A DNA stretch of 40,221 nt from Ignavibacteria bacterium UBA2373 (GCA_002344005.1 DDTD01000099.1:1-40221); one strand, 5' to 3'. Shown: positions 25,492 through 34,617, counted from the first letter of the stretch. Translations and numbers: made by a program. Notes: generated by a model from the sequence alone, not told the origin.

Positions 25492-25749
25492 ATGGCACAC
25501 AAAAAGGGTGGCGGATCTACAAAAAACGGTCGTGATTCCAATGCGCAGAGACGTGGTATTAAGCGTTTTGGCGGTGAAGCAGTTCGCGCCGGCAATATTT
25601 TGGTTCGTCAATGCGGCACTCGCTATCATGCGGGAGAAAATGTAGGACTCGGAAAAGACTACACATTGTTTTCCTTAGTGGACGGTGTAGTGAAATTCGA
25701 GCGTAAAGACAAAACACGCTTGAAAGTATCTGTTTATCCTGCTGCTTAA
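25492..25749 (+). CDS. rpmA: 50S ribosomal protein L27
   Basis: The 85-aa protein begins MAHKKGGGSTKNGRDS. The N-terminal tail reaches the peptidyl-transferase centre in other bacteria. It starts directly at the mature-type sequence, without the cleaved N-terminal extension known in Firmicutes. The GAVRAGNIL and HAGENVGLGKDYTLF motifs are intact (here GEAVRAGNIL). Its partner gene rplU lies upstream and a strong terminator downstream. Confidence 0.97.
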   Translation: MAHKKGGGSTKNGRDSNAQRRGIKRFGGEAVRAGNILVRQCGTRYHAGENVGLGKDYTLFSLVDGVVKFERKDKTRLKVSVYPAA

Positions 25750-25778
25750 ACTGATACAATGAAAATTTTTATGACATT

Positions 25779-25819
25779 ACGCCTCTTGCATGTTTACGCA
25801 ATGAGGCGTTTGTTTTTTC
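25779..25819 (+). terminator. Terminator after rpmA
   Basis: ACGCCTC (25779-25785) pairs with GAGGCGT, continued by TTGC with GCAA in the upper stem. TTGTTTTTTC follows. The stem starts 29 bp after the rpmA stop. Confidence 0.85.
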
Positions 25820-25857
25820 TAACAACAACCACATTATAGTACAAAGGAGTTTTTCAC

Positions 25858-26790
25858 ATGAAAATGACTGTCATCGGTGCCGGCAATGTTGGAGCAACAA
25901 CGGCACAACGTATCGCAGATAAAGAACTTGCACACGAAGTAGTTCTCGTGGATATTGCAGAAGGTATTCCACAAGGTAAAGGACTCGATATGTTTGAATC
26001 CATGCCCGTGGAAGCATCTGATTCACGTATTATCGGAACGAATACCTATGAAGAAACTGCTGGTTCAGATTTCGTTATTATTACTGCCGGACTAGCTCGC
26101 AAACCCGGTATGAGTCGTGATGATTTATTGGCAGCAAATGCAAAAATTGTGGGTTCATGTGCTGAAAATGCTTTCAAATATTCACCCAATGCTTTTTATA
26201 TTATTGTGTCTAATCCTTTAGATGTAATGACATACGTGACATTGCAAAAAACAGGTTTACCACGTAATAAAGTTCTTGGTATGGCTGGCGTACTCGATAC
26301 GGCGCGTTACCGCACATTTATCGCCATGGAACTCAATGTATCCGTAGAAGATATCCAAGCATTCGTCTTGGGTGGGCATGGTGATACAATGGTTCCTTTA
26401 CCACGTTACACTACTGTTGCCGGCGTTCCCATCAGTGAATTAATACCCCAAGATCGTATTGATGCTATACTTCATCGCACACGCAATGGCGGCATCGAAA
26501 TTGTTAATCACTTAAAAACAGGATCAGCATATTATGCTCCGTCAGCATCTGCAGTACAAATGGTAGAATGTATTGTGAAAGATAAACGCCGTATCTTACC
26601 CTGTGCTGTTATGCTCAAAGGTGAATATGGTTTGAATGACATTGTTGTCGGCGTGCCGATTAAAGTTGGCAAAAACGGTATGGAAGAAATTTTCCAAATC
26701 GAATTGAGTGAAGCTGAGCAAGCTGAACTTAATAAATCAGCTGAAGATGTAAAAGTAAATATGGACAAACTTGCTTCTATGCAATACTAA
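25858..26790 (+). CDS. mdh: Malate dehydrogenase
   Basis: The 310-aa enzyme has the NAD-binding GAGNVG at 7-12, the substrate-specificity loop ARKPGMSRDDL with Arg81 and Arg87, the catalytic pair Asp147 and His174 (LGGHGDTMV), and Arg150. The Arg-rich loop marks it as malate rather than lactate dehydrogenase. It interconverts malate and oxaloacetate in the TCA cycle. The ATG at 25858 follows a good ribosome site (AAAGGAG). It stands alone between two terminators. Confidence 0.95.
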   Translation: MKMTVIGAGNVGATTAQRIADKELAHEVVLVDIAEGIPQGKGLDMFESMPVEASDSRIIGTNTYEETAGSDFVIITAGLARKPGMSRDDLLAANAKIVGSCAENAFKYSPNAFYIIVSNPLDVMTYVTLQKTGLPRNKVLGMAGVLDTARYRTFIAMELNVSVEDIQAFVLGGHGDTMVPLPRYTTVAGVPISELIPQDRIDAILHRTRNGGIEIVNHLKTGSAYYAPSASAVQMVECIVKDKRRILPCAVMLKGEYGLNDIVVGVPIKVGKNGMEEIFQIELSEAEQAELNKSAEDVKVNMDKLASMQY

Positions 26791-26838
26791 GATGTGACAC
26801 ATCACGTCAGTTGATGTATAGACGCTGTATAATAAACT

Positions 26839-26890
26839 AATCTTCTCCTGTGTCGGAAATATATGATGCGGGAGAAGATTCTTATTTTCA
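26839..26890 (+). terminator. Terminator after mdh
   Basis: AATCTTCTCC (26839-26848) pairs perfectly with GGAGAAGATT (26871-26880), followed by CTTATTTTC. The loop is 22 nt. A second small stem (ACATCA/TGATGT) lies just upstream near 26800. Confidence 0.75.
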
Positions 26891-27090
26891 CAAAAGAGAG
26901 AAAACAACACATATTTCTTTATGAAATTCGGTAATGGTTATATTCTCATTAACATCATGACTTGCCTATAGTTAGTTTTTTCGTTTTTTTTAGTATCGTC
27001 AGCTTATATCAATGCAAGAACTGTGATGGGTTCTTCTTTGCTTGGCTTACGGTGTGTTATGTTCTCATTTAATAGATAGGTACAAAAACT

Positions 27091-27930
27091 ATGAAACAGC
27101 TATGGTCGGAGCAGCAATCTGAACAAGATTTGATGCGCAATCGTGAACTTATTTCTATGGGAAAAATGCCAAGACATTGCGCCATCATTATGGATGGTAA
27201 TGGCAGATGGGCTCAAGAACGTTCTAAGCCACGAGTCGCAGGGCATGAAGAGGGAATAGAAAGTGTTCGTGATATTGTTAAAGTTTCATCACAATTAGAC
27301 ATAAAGTACTTGACGCTTTATGCGTTTTCCATGGAAAATTGGAAAAGACCGCAGCCGGAGGTGAATGTTCTGATGGTGCTATTAGAACGCTATCTTCGTC
27401 AAGAAATCCAAGAACTTCATGATAATAATGTCCGTTTGAATGCTATCGGTAAACTTAATGCCTTACCAAAGAAAGTGAATACTCTCTTACATGAAGCAAT
27501 GGAAAAAACCAAGAACAATACAGGACTTTTTTTGACATTGGCTTTAAGTTATAGTGGCAGATGGGATGTGAACCGAGCTGTACAATTGATAGCTCACGAT
27601 GTACGAAGAGGCAAGTTGTCACCTGAAGATATAACCGAAGAGCATTTTGCCACATATTTGCAGACCCATACCATGCCTGATCCGGATTTGGTGATTCGCA
27701 CCAGCGGTGAAATGCGATTAAGTAACTTTTTACTGTGGGAAACTGCATATTCTGAGATTTATGTAACAGAATGTATGTGGCCTGATTTTCGCCGTAATGC
27801 CTATTATGAAGCTCTACGCGATTATATGACACGTGAAAGACGTTTCGGTAAAACATCTGCGCAAATTCATAATGAATCATCAAAGTCAGTTTTTCAAAAG
27901 GTTATGGATGCTTTTCATCCATTGTCATAA
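27091..27930 (+). CDS. uppS: Ditrans,polycis-undecaprenyl-diphosphate synthase
   Basis: The 279-aa protein carries IIMDGNGRWA with Asp35 and Arg39, the cis-prenyltransferase catalytic and diphosphate-binding site. It also has TLYAFSMENWKRP, the late DLVIRTSGEMRLSNFLLWE, and EIYVTECMWPDF. It makes C55 undecaprenyl diphosphate, the lipid carrier for peptidoglycan and surface polysaccharide. A 30-residue N-terminal extension precedes the core; an internal Met (MGKMPRHC) could be the real start. The bamA start codon follows 4 bp after the stop, a close and common neighbour in this group. Confidence 0.95.
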   Translation: MKQLWSEQQSEQDLMRNRELISMGKMPRHCAIIMDGNGRWAQERSKPRVAGHEEGIESVRDIVKVSSQLDIKYLTLYAFSMENWKRPQPEVNVLMVLLERYLRQEIQELHDNNVRLNAIGKLNALPKKVNTLLHEAMEKTKNNTGLFLTLALSYSGRWDVNRAVQLIAHDVRRGKLSPEDITEEHFATYLQTHTMPDPDLVIRTSGEMRLSNFLLWETAYSEIYVTECMWPDFRRNAYYEALRDYMTRERRFGKTSAQIHNESSKSVFQKVMDAFHPLS

Positions 27931-27934
27931 ATTC

Positions 27935-30340
27935 ATGAATATGCTTCGTCACCATACATCGGAAGTTTTCAGGGTGCTGCTTGTCATTGGCTGTTTGTCT
28001 ATGGCATTGTTCTCCGCTTCCGCACAATCACAACCCAAATCCTATATTATCGCCGGTATTACCGTGGAAGGTAATCGTTTTGCAGATGAGCAAACAATTA
28101 TTGCTATTTCCGGTTTGCAGGTCGGCGCCGAGATCAAAATACCCGGAGCGCAACAACAAGAAGCATTGCGCAGTCTGTGGGCACGTAATCAATTTTCCGA
28201 TGTGGATATTGTGATAGAAAAAACAACAGCTCTCGGTATATTTTTGGTCATCAAAGTCAAAGAATATCCACGTCTGAGCTGGATTGAAATTAATGGTAAT
28301 GATGAACTCTCCGTTGATGATATTCGTAAAACTATCCAAAAAAGTCGAGGCGATGTCATGTCACCCTATGATGTGTATCGTGTCAAAAAAGATTTGAAAA
28401 AAGCCTATGAAAAAGAGGGAGTTCTTTATCCTGTTATAGAAACCGAAACCGTCAATGCAGGCGATACTTCCGGCTATATCAAACTCATTGTCAATATTAA
28501 AGAAGGTGCTGATTTCAAGGTAAAAGCTGTGACTGTGCGAGGTAATTCTGTTCTTTCTGAAAGTGATATTACCGGTGCATTGGAAAATACTCATGCAAGC
28601 CCTTGGTGGAAGTTCTGGACATCAGATACGTACGAAGAGATTAAATATAAAGATGATAAGCAGAAATTAATGGAGTATTTCCGTACTAAAGGTTTTTTAG
28701 ATGCGGAAATTATTCGTGATACAGTAATTTTGGTACCCGAAAAAGAAGCTGCATATATAGAACTTGATATTTACGAAGGTAATAAATACTATGTACGAAA
28801 TATTGTCGTTGAGGGAAATACTGTGTTTCCTTCAGAACCGATACTTCGACGAATCAATGTCAATAAAGGTGATGTCTATGATGAACCATTTATGCAGAAG
28901 CAATTAACGGTAAATGAAGATCAAACCGATGCTGCTTCTCTCTATATGGATAATGGCTACTTGGGCGCACAATTAATAAAAGAAGAAAAGAAAGTCGGTA
29001 AAGATTCTATTGACATAAGTATTAAAGTCTTTGAAAATGAACGTTATACAATTCGCAGAGTGGAAATTGTCGGTAATACAAAAACGAAAGACAAAGTTAT
29101 TCGCCGCGAATTATTTACACGTCCCGGTGATTATTTTAATCGCAGCGCATTAATACGAAGCGTGCGTGGCTTAGGGGTTTTAAATTATTTCAATCCTGAA
29201 GCATTAAGACCGGATGTTAAACCTGTTGATAAGACCCATGTTGATTTGGTCTATAAAGTCGAAGAACGCTCCAATGATACTTTCAATGCTTCTGTCGGAG
29301 TTGCGGGTGCTTTCGGGCTTACAGGTTCTGTTGGAATTACCCTCAATAATTTCTCTCTTGCAGAACCATTGCGTGGCGGCGGCGGACAAATATTGAATCT
29401 GAATTTGCAATTTGGTCAGGCAAATCAATGGCAAGATTATTCTCTAAGTTTTACCGAACCATGGCTGTATAATGAACCAACCACATTGGGTGTGAGTGTA
29501 TTCCATTCCGTGAACAGATTTGGAGGATTTAATCAAAAACGTTCGGGAGGTCAAATAAATATTGGTCGTCGTTTACGTTGGCCTGACGATTATTTCCGCG
29601 TGGACGGCAGTTTGCTCTTACAGCATATAGAACAGTTCGCGGGATTTACTTCCGGTGCTGCCGGGACTACGGATGAAATCACGCTGAGTGCTTCCGTTAC
29701 GCGTATAAGTTTAGACAATATTATCTTTCCGACATCCGGTTCACGTTTTAATATAGGAACTCAAGTGTCACTCGGAGCATTTGGTATAGGTACAACAGAT
29801 TATATGCGTAATAGCTTTAGTTTTGAATCTGTGTCACCTTTGTTGAAAGTTGATGGTAATCCGCGTTTGGTACTGTATTTGTCCACGACAGCGGGTTATA
29901 TAGCCCAGTTACGTTCCACTTCTTCCTTTATTCCGGATAACTATCTCTACTTAATGGGTGGTAATGGATTGGGTGGTTTTTTTACGACACCATTACGGGG
30001 CTATCCTGATAATAGTATCGGTATAATAGGCACAAATGCCGCCGGACAGCCGATCAATAGTCGAGGTCGTGTGGTATTACGCCATGTATTGGAAACGCGC
30101 TTTGCCTTATCATTAAACCCAATGCCAATATACTTTTTAGCATTCGCCGAGGCGGGCAATATATGGAGCAGTTTAAATGTTACCGATCCTTTCGATTTAC
30201 GACGTTCCGCCGGTTTGGGGATGCGTATTTTATTAAATCCTATAGGATTGCTTGGGTTTGATTATGGCTTTGGATTTGACCCAGTGCCCGGTGGGGCTGC
30301 GCCGCATGGTTGGCAATTCCATTTCCAATTTGGACGCTAA
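27935..30340 (+). CDS. bamA: Outer-membrane protein assembly factor BamA
   Basis: The 801-aa protein has a signal peptide (MNMLRHHTSEVFRVLLVIGC onward, cleavage near SASAQ). About five POTRA repeats follow over residues 33-410 (ITVEGNRFADEQTI; IEINGNDELSVDDI; VTVRGNSVLSESDI; IVVEGNTVFPSEPI; VEIVGNTKTKDKVI). The barrel includes the lid-loop motif TPLRGYPDNS (about 685-694) and ends QFHFQFGR. It inserts barrel proteins into the outer membrane. The open frame extends upstream to 27833 inside uppS, but the ATG at 27935 fits the signal peptide. It is coupled to uppS and followed by Skp-like chaperone genes. Confidence 0.95.
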   Translation: MNMLRHHTSEVFRVLLVIGCLSMALFSASAQSQPKSYIIAGITVEGNRFADEQTIIAISGLQVGAEIKIPGAQQQEALRSLWARNQFSDVDIVIEKTTALGIFLVIKVKEYPRLSWIEINGNDELSVDDIRKTIQKSRGDVMSPYDVYRVKKDLKKAYEKEGVLYPVIETETVNAGDTSGYIKLIVNIKEGADFKVKAVTVRGNSVLSESDITGALENTHASPWWKFWTSDTYEEIKYKDDKQKLMEYFRTKGFLDAEIIRDTVILVPEKEAAYIELDIYEGNKYYVRNIVVEGNTVFPSEPILRRINVNKGDVYDEPFMQKQLTVNEDQTDAASLYMDNGYLGAQLIKEEKKVGKDSIDISIKVFENERYTIRRVEIVGNTKTKDKVIRRELFTRPGDYFNRSALIRSVRGLGVLNYFNPEALRPDVKPVDKTHVDLVYKVEERSNDTFNASVGVAGAFGLTGSVGITLNNFSLAEPLRGGGGQILNLNLQFGQANQWQDYSLSFTEPWLYNEPTTLGVSVFHSVNRFGGFNQKRSGGQINIGRRLRWPDDYFRVDGSLLLQHIEQFAGFTSGAAGTTDEITLSASVTRISLDNIIFPTSGSRFNIGTQVSLGAFGIGTTDYMRNSFSFESVSPLLKVDGNPRLVLYLSTTAGYIAQLRSTSSFIPDNYLYLMGGNGLGGFFTTPLRGYPDNSIGIIGTNAAGQPINSRGRVVLRHVLETRFALSLNPMPIYFLAFAEAGNIWSSLNVTDPFDLRRSAGLGMRILLNPIGLLGFDYGFGFDPVPGGAAPHGWQFHFQFGR

Positions 30341-30390
30341 ACGGTAATATCTTTCATTGACTTACAATAAAGAATCACAAACCAATTCAG

Positions 30391-30398
30391 TATTTTTG
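30391..30398 (+). promoter_or_regulatory. TATTTTTG -7-type box before the first Skp-like gene
   Basis: The octamer matches TAnnTTTG and lies 34 bp before the ATG at 30433. No TTTG is found at the expected distance upstream, so the promoter call is weak. Confidence 0.3.
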
Positions 30399-30432
30399 TA
30401 CAAATTTTATGTTCCATTTCTATAATAGTTTT

Positions 30433-30978
30433 ATGAAAACATTAATAACATGCGCGGTTTTTGCTTTGACAATCGCTATGTCCTCTACACTTTTTGCACA
30501 AAAAGGTGCATCATCTTCAACGAATCTTAAAATCGGCTTTGTGGACACTGAAGTTATTCTCAAACAGTTACCGGAAGCACTCGAAGGCGATAAACGTATC
30601 AAAGATATTGTCGGTAAGATTAATGATACATTAAAAACAATGAATCAACAATTAACAGAACGTTATGAAAAATACCAAAAACAAAGTGCTATGATGACAG
30701 CAGAAAGCAAAGCTCAAGAAGAAACAGCACTTAAAGCAATGCAACAAAACATGATGATGTACCAAGAAGAAAAACTTGGTCAACAAGGCGAAGTTGCAAG
30801 AATCCGTGAGCAATTAATAGCTCCATTGCGTGAAAAAATTTCTAAGGGAATTCAAGATGTGGCAAAGCAAGAAGGCTTGCACTTTATTCTTGATAAAGCA
30901 AACCCGGGCTTGCTTTATGCCGAAGAAAAATTTGATATTACATTTACTGTTCTTGATAAAATCAAACGCGGTAAATAA
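30433..30978 (+). CDS. Skp/OmpH-family periplasmic chaperone (first copy)
   Basis: The 181-aa product has a signal peptide (MKTLITCAVFALTIAMSSTLFA). It then has the family start LKIGFVDTEVIL, a long helical hairpin rich in Gln, Lys and Glu (about 60-130), and a closing strand region (GLHFILDKANPGLLYAEEKFD). Skp holds unfolded barrel proteins on the way to BamA. An upstream ATG at 30409 was rejected because the signal peptide starts at 30433. It lies 92 bp after bamA and has its own terminator. Confidence 0.9.
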   Translation: MKTLITCAVFALTIAMSSTLFAQKGASSSTNLKIGFVDTEVILKQLPEALEGDKRIKDIVGKINDTLKTMNQQLTERYEKYQKQSAMMTAESKAQEETALKAMQQNMMMYQEEKLGQQGEVARIREQLIAPLREKISKGIQDVAKQEGLHFILDKANPGLLYAEEKFDITFTVLDKIKRGK

Positions 30979-31006
30979 TAACGATATGTTTTTTAGTGTA
31001 CGGATG

Positions 31007-31047
31007 CCGTCCATATCTTTATTGAACGATATGGACGGTGTTTTTTT
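31007..31047 (+). terminator. Terminator between the two Skp-like genes
   Basis: CCGTCCATAT (31007-31016) pairs perfectly with ATATGGACGG (31029-31038). Seven T residues follow at 31041-31047. Confidence 0.9.
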
Positions 31048-31187
31048 CAGTTTCATATCATCAGTGTACTACTTAAAAAATATTATGAATGGATATGAGA
31101 GTTAGTTATTAATGAAAGGCGTATATTGAGCAATATTCTACCGATTCTTCTCTACTTTACCCATTTTTCTTGATTGAGGAATATCTC

Positions 31188-31880
31188 ATGAGAACACTTT
31201 TTTTTGCTGCTATTTGTTTACTTTGTGTTGCTGCATCGGTTTCTGCGCAACGCATAGGATATATTAACTCCGCTACAATCAGGGAAAAATATCCGGAAGC
31301 CCGTAATGCCGAGCAACGTCTTGAATCTATTGTTAATGATTGGAAACGAGAGATGGACGAAATGCAAAGGGCAATCGAAACATTAACCGAAGAAATAACA
31401 AAAAACCGATTAATTTGGACAGATAAAGAACGTCAGGAAAAAGATAGATTATTAGTACAAAAAAAAGAAGAAAGACAAGCCTTTGCTAATAGAAAATTCG
31501 GACCGGGCGGAGAATATGATGCCACAATCCCTCTTGTCACTAAGGGGGTAGAAGAAAAAATATATGCCGCTGTGCAGGAGGTCTGCTTTGAAGAAAGTTT
31601 CGATATCGTATGGGATAAAAGTACACAACCTTTAGCATTTATCAATCCGAAATATGATCTTACGGTAAAAGTAATGAAAAAATTAGGGATTGATGTGGAA
31701 AAACTTGAAGATGCACAGCAAAAAGCTATAGATAGTGATCCCCGTAACAAGAAAAAACCATCGGAAGAGCGACCGCAAGCAAAACGGCGTCGTTCACGTA
31801 CAGAATCAGAAGAGACACCGGCAGCAGAAAAAAAAGATACGACTCAACCGGATAAAGAAAAAACAATAGAAAAAGAATAA
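31188..31880 (+). CDS. Skp/OmpH-family periplasmic chaperone (second copy, charged tail)
   Basis: The 230-aa protein has a signal peptide (MRTLFFAAICLLCVAASVSA), then QRIGYINSATIREKYPEA. A helical hairpin follows (about 40-110), with the FDIVWDKSTQPLAFINPKYDLT strand region. It then adds a tail of about 55 residues rich in Lys, Arg, Glu and Pro, absent from the first copy. The start at 31188 has a ribosome site (GAGGA) and begins the signal peptide, so the earlier ATG at 31170 is rejected. lpxD starts 52 bp downstream. The tail may bind RNA-like or acidic partners, or simply be a linker. Confidence 0.88.
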   Translation: MRTLFFAAICLLCVAASVSAQRIGYINSATIREKYPEARNAEQRLESIVNDWKREMDEMQRAIETLTEEITKNRLIWTDKERQEKDRLLVQKKEERQAFANRKFGPGGEYDATIPLVTKGVEEKIYAAVQEVCFEESFDIVWDKSTQPLAFINPKYDLTVKVMKKLGIDVEKLEDAQQKAIDSDPRNKKKPSEERPQAKRRRSRTESEETPAAEKKDTTQPDKEKTIEKE

Positions 31881-31932
31881 TGAGCATGGAATCGTAAGAG
31901 ATTCAAGGTAGTGAAGACAAGGATAAAAACGT

Positions 31933-32973
31933 ATGGAATATACAGTACATGAAATAGCGGCAATGTTACGAGCATCATTTGTTGGTAATGGTGACTTGAT
32001 GATTATGGGTGTCAATCAGATAGATAAAGCATCTCATGGTGATTTGACTTTCATGGGGCAAAAAAAATATTATCAATACCTTGAAACAACGAAAGCAACG
32101 TGTGTATTAGTTCCAATAGAAACCACTGTAAAACCCGGCGAGGATCAAGCATTTGTTTTTGTTGCAGACCCATACCGTGCTTATATTACATTAATGAACG
32201 AAATTCGCGAACATTCTACATTGCGTGTCGGCTACCGTCATCCGTCTTCTCATATTGATTTATCGGCTAATATTGCTCCCACAGCATATATTTCATCAGG
32301 GTGTTATATCGGTCCTAATTGCACCGTCGGCGAATATGTGAAACTTCATCCTAATGTGGTATTGATGGAAAATATCAGCATTGGTGATAATACCGAAATT
32401 ATGCCTAATGTGACTCTGTATCCCAGAACGACAATCGGGCAATCATGTCTGATCCATGCAGGAGCAGTCATTGGCTCCGATGGTTTTGGTTATGTGAATA
32501 ATGTTGATGGCTCTTATGAAAAAATACCGCATGTGGGGCGCACAACGATTGGTAATAATGTAGAGATTGGAGCAAATACCACTATTGACCGTGGTGCATT
32601 AAGCGAAACAATCATCGGTAATGGAGTGAAAATTGACAATTTGGTTCATATTGCCCATAATGTAGAGATTGGAGATAATACAGCGATAGCAGCGCAAGCA
32701 GGTATATCGGGCAGTACGCTTATCGGGCAACGTGTGCGCATCGCCGGTCAAGTGGGGCTTGCGGGACATTTGTCATTGGCAGACGATGTCACAATGTTGG
32801 CGCAAAGCGGTGTTGGTAAGTCTATTACCAAAGCAGGAGCTTATTTGGGTTCACCGGCAAAAGAATACTCTCAAGCTGTACGTATTGAAGGCGGGTTGCG
32901 GATGTTGCCTCAACTGCTGAAAGATGTGCAAGACTTGCGTCACAAACTTCAAATTTTAGAGCAAAAAAAATAA
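31933..32973 (+). CDS. lpxD: UDP-3-O-acylglucosamine N-acyltransferase
   Basis: The 346-aa protein has the uridine-binding N-domain (about 1-100, with DKASHGDLTFMG) and then a left-handed beta-helix of hexapeptide repeats (about 105-315). The catalytic His239 lies in DNLVHIAHNVEIGDN, at the same number as in E. coli LpxD. A C-terminal helix follows. It adds the second acyl chain in lipid A synthesis. lpxC-fabZ follows 2 bp later, so the genes are surely one operon. Confidence 0.96.
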   Translation: MEYTVHEIAAMLRASFVGNGDLMIMGVNQIDKASHGDLTFMGQKKYYQYLETTKATCVLVPIETTVKPGEDQAFVFVADPYRAYITLMNEIREHSTLRVGYRHPSSHIDLSANIAPTAYISSGCYIGPNCTVGEYVKLHPNVVLMENISIGDNTEIMPNVTLYPRTTIGQSCLIHAGAVIGSDGFGYVNNVDGSYEKIPHVGRTTIGNNVEIGANTTIDRGALSETIIGNGVKIDNLVHIAHNVEIGDNTAIAAQAGISGSTLIGQRVRIAGQVGLAGHLSLADDVTMLAQSGVGKSITKAGAYLGSPAKEYSQAVRIEGGLRMLPQLLKDVQDLRHKLQILEQKK

Positions 32974-32975
32974 AT

Positions 32976-34388
32976 ATGGTAGTAAATCAAAGAACAATCG
33001 CATCGTCGGTCTCCCTTTCAGGTGTGGGACTGCATACCGGAAATGTTTCAACCATTACATTCTGTCCTGCGGATGAACATTACGGCTTTCGTTTTGTGAG
33101 AACAGATTTGGACGGCTCACCTGAAATACCCGCTTTGGCAGAATATGTGACGGATATAGCTCGTGGCACAACGCTGACCTATAATAATGCTACTGTTCAC
33201 ACGGTAGAACATGTATTGTCGGCACTTGTAGGATTGCAAATAGATAATTGCCGCATTGAACTCAATGCCAATGAGCCGCCTGTGGCAGACGGCAGTGCAT
33301 TGCCTTTTGCAGAATTGCTCTTACAAGCAGGAATTGTTGAACAAAAAGCCGCTAAAGATTATTTGGTGATTGACACGCCGATTCGTTACACAAATGAAGA
33401 AAAAGGTGTGGACATTGTTGCTTTACCGAATGATGATTTTCGCATTACCGTGATGGTTGACTATAATAATCCGGCATTGGGAAGCCAGCATAGCGGGATT
33501 TTTAATTTGGAACGTGAATTCATGACAGAATTTGCTCCTGCACGAACATTCTGTTTCTTAACAGAGGTAGAAATGCTCCATAAACAGGGGCTTATTCGTG
33601 GCGGTTCCATAGATAATGCCGTTGTTATCGTTGATAAAGATATGAGCCAAGAAGAGCTGTCAATTATGTTTCAATCTTTGGGAATGCAGCAGAATATTAT
33701 GCTTGGCAGTAATGGTATTTTGAACAATAATCATCTGCGATTTAAAAATGAACCAGCGCGTCATAAACTCTTAGATATGCTTGGTGATTTGGCACTTGTC
33801 GGTATGCCGATGAAAGCACAAATTTTGGCGGCTCGTCCGGGGCATGCAAGCAATATAGAATTTGCAAAAAAAATTCGTCAATTGATTGAACAGAAAAAAC
33901 TTCAGAAAAAAAACCAAATAAAAAAACGAGATGGTTTTGTCTATGATATTGGCGATATCATCAAAGTATTACCTCACAGATATCCATTTTTATTGGTGGA
34001 TAGAATCACAGAATTCGATGCCGAAGAAAATAGGATTGTCGGTTACAAAAATGTGACTATCAATGAACCGTTTTTCAATGGACATTTCCCCGGTAAGCCG
34101 ATAATGCCCGGTGTTTTGATACTCGAAGCGATGGGGCAAACCGGAGGATTATTACTGTTAAATTATGGTGGATTACAAGAGAATAAATTGGTGATGTTTG
34201 TAGGAATGGACAATGTGAAGTTCCGAAAACCTGTGATACCCGGCGACCAGTTAGTGATGGAAGTTGTTATGGCTCAAAGGCGTTTTAACACATTCACACT
34301 GGAGGCAAAAGCCTATGTTGACGGTAAGCTTGCCGCAGAAGCACAATTACGTGCAGCAGTGGTAGATAAAGAAGCAAAACAGTCCTGA
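32976..34388 (+). CDS. lpxC/fabZ: Bifunctional UDP-3-O-acyl-GlcNAc deacetylase / 3-hydroxyacyl-ACP dehydratase
   Basis: The 470-aa protein fuses two enzymes. LpxC covers residues 1 to about 305. Its zinc ligands are His79 (HTVEHV), His263 and Asp267 (HKLLDMLGD), and its general-acid His290 is in RPGH. A Lys-rich linker (about 305-319) leads to FabZ, residues about 320-465, with catalytic His334 (PHRYPFLLVD) and Glu384 (LEAMGQ). LpxC commits the cell to lipid A. FabZ dehydrates 3-hydroxyacyl-ACP, drawing the same precursor towards membrane lipids, so the fusion ties the two rates together. This fusion is known in Bacteroidota and Chlorobiota. lpxA, often next, is absent here; a tRNA follows. 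Confidence 0.96.
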   Translation: MVVNQRTIASSVSLSGVGLHTGNVSTITFCPADEHYGFRFVRTDLDGSPEIPALAEYVTDIARGTTLTYNNATVHTVEHVLSALVGLQIDNCRIELNANEPPVADGSALPFAELLLQAGIVEQKAAKDYLVIDTPIRYTNEEKGVDIVALPNDDFRITVMVDYNNPALGSQHSGIFNLEREFMTEFAPARTFCFLTEVEMLHKQGLIRGGSIDNAVVIVDKDMSQEELSIMFQSLGMQQNIMLGSNGILNNNHLRFKNEPARHKLLDMLGDLALVGMPMKAQILAARPGHASNIEFAKKIRQLIEQKKLQKKNQIKKRDGFVYDIGDIIKVLPHRYPFLLVDRITEFDAEENRIVGYKNVTINEPFFNGHFPGKPIMPGVLILEAMGQTGGLLLLNYGGLQENKLVMFVGMDNVKFRKPVIPGDQLVMEVVMAQRRFNTFTLEAKAYVDGKLAAEAQLRAAVVDKEAKQS

Positions 34389-34441
34389 AGATGGACTGAA
34401 TAGAGTCTGCTCGCTGAATGGGAAAATAAATTTTCTCATTA

Positions 34442-34476
34442 TTGTATAGAAGTTTCATTATCTTTTCCTATTTTTG
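34442..34476 (+). promoter_or_regulatory. Possible promoter for tRNA-His
   Basis: TTG at 34442-34444 and TATTTTTG at 34469-34476 are 24 bp apart, longer than the usual 19-20. The downstream box fits well, with the tRNA starting 19 bp later. Confidence 0.4.
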
Positions 34477-34494
34477 CGACCTTGTTAAAGCTAT

Positions 34495-34568
34495 GGCGAA
34501 CGTAGCTCAGTAGGTAGAGCAGCGGATTGTGGTTCCGCATGTCGCGGGTTCAAGCCCCGTCGTTCGCC
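34495..34568 (+). tRNA. tRNA-His (GTG anticodon)
   Basis: The 74-nt gene folds as a cloverleaf. The acceptor stem is GCGAACG/CGTTCGC, the D arm contains GCTCAGTAGGTAGAGC, and the T arm is CGGGTTCAAGCCCCG. The anticodon GTG is at 34529-34531. The extra G at 34495 pairs with C at 34568, the G-1:C73 identity pair special to tRNA-His. The 3' CCA is not encoded. Confidence 0.96.
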
Positions 34569-34577
34569 CACAGATCC

Positions 34578-34617
34578 GGAGGGTTTTTTGCAATATGCAG
34601 AAGTTCCCTCCTTTTTT
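34578..34617 (+). terminator. Terminator after tRNA-His
   Basis: GGAGGG (34578-34583) pairs with CCCTCC (34606-34611), followed by six T. Confidence 0.75.

Noticed and set aside
25858..26790. Lactate dehydrogenase as an alternative for mdh
   Set aside because: The substrate loop has Arg81 and Arg87 (ARKPGMSRDD), as in malate dehydrogenase.
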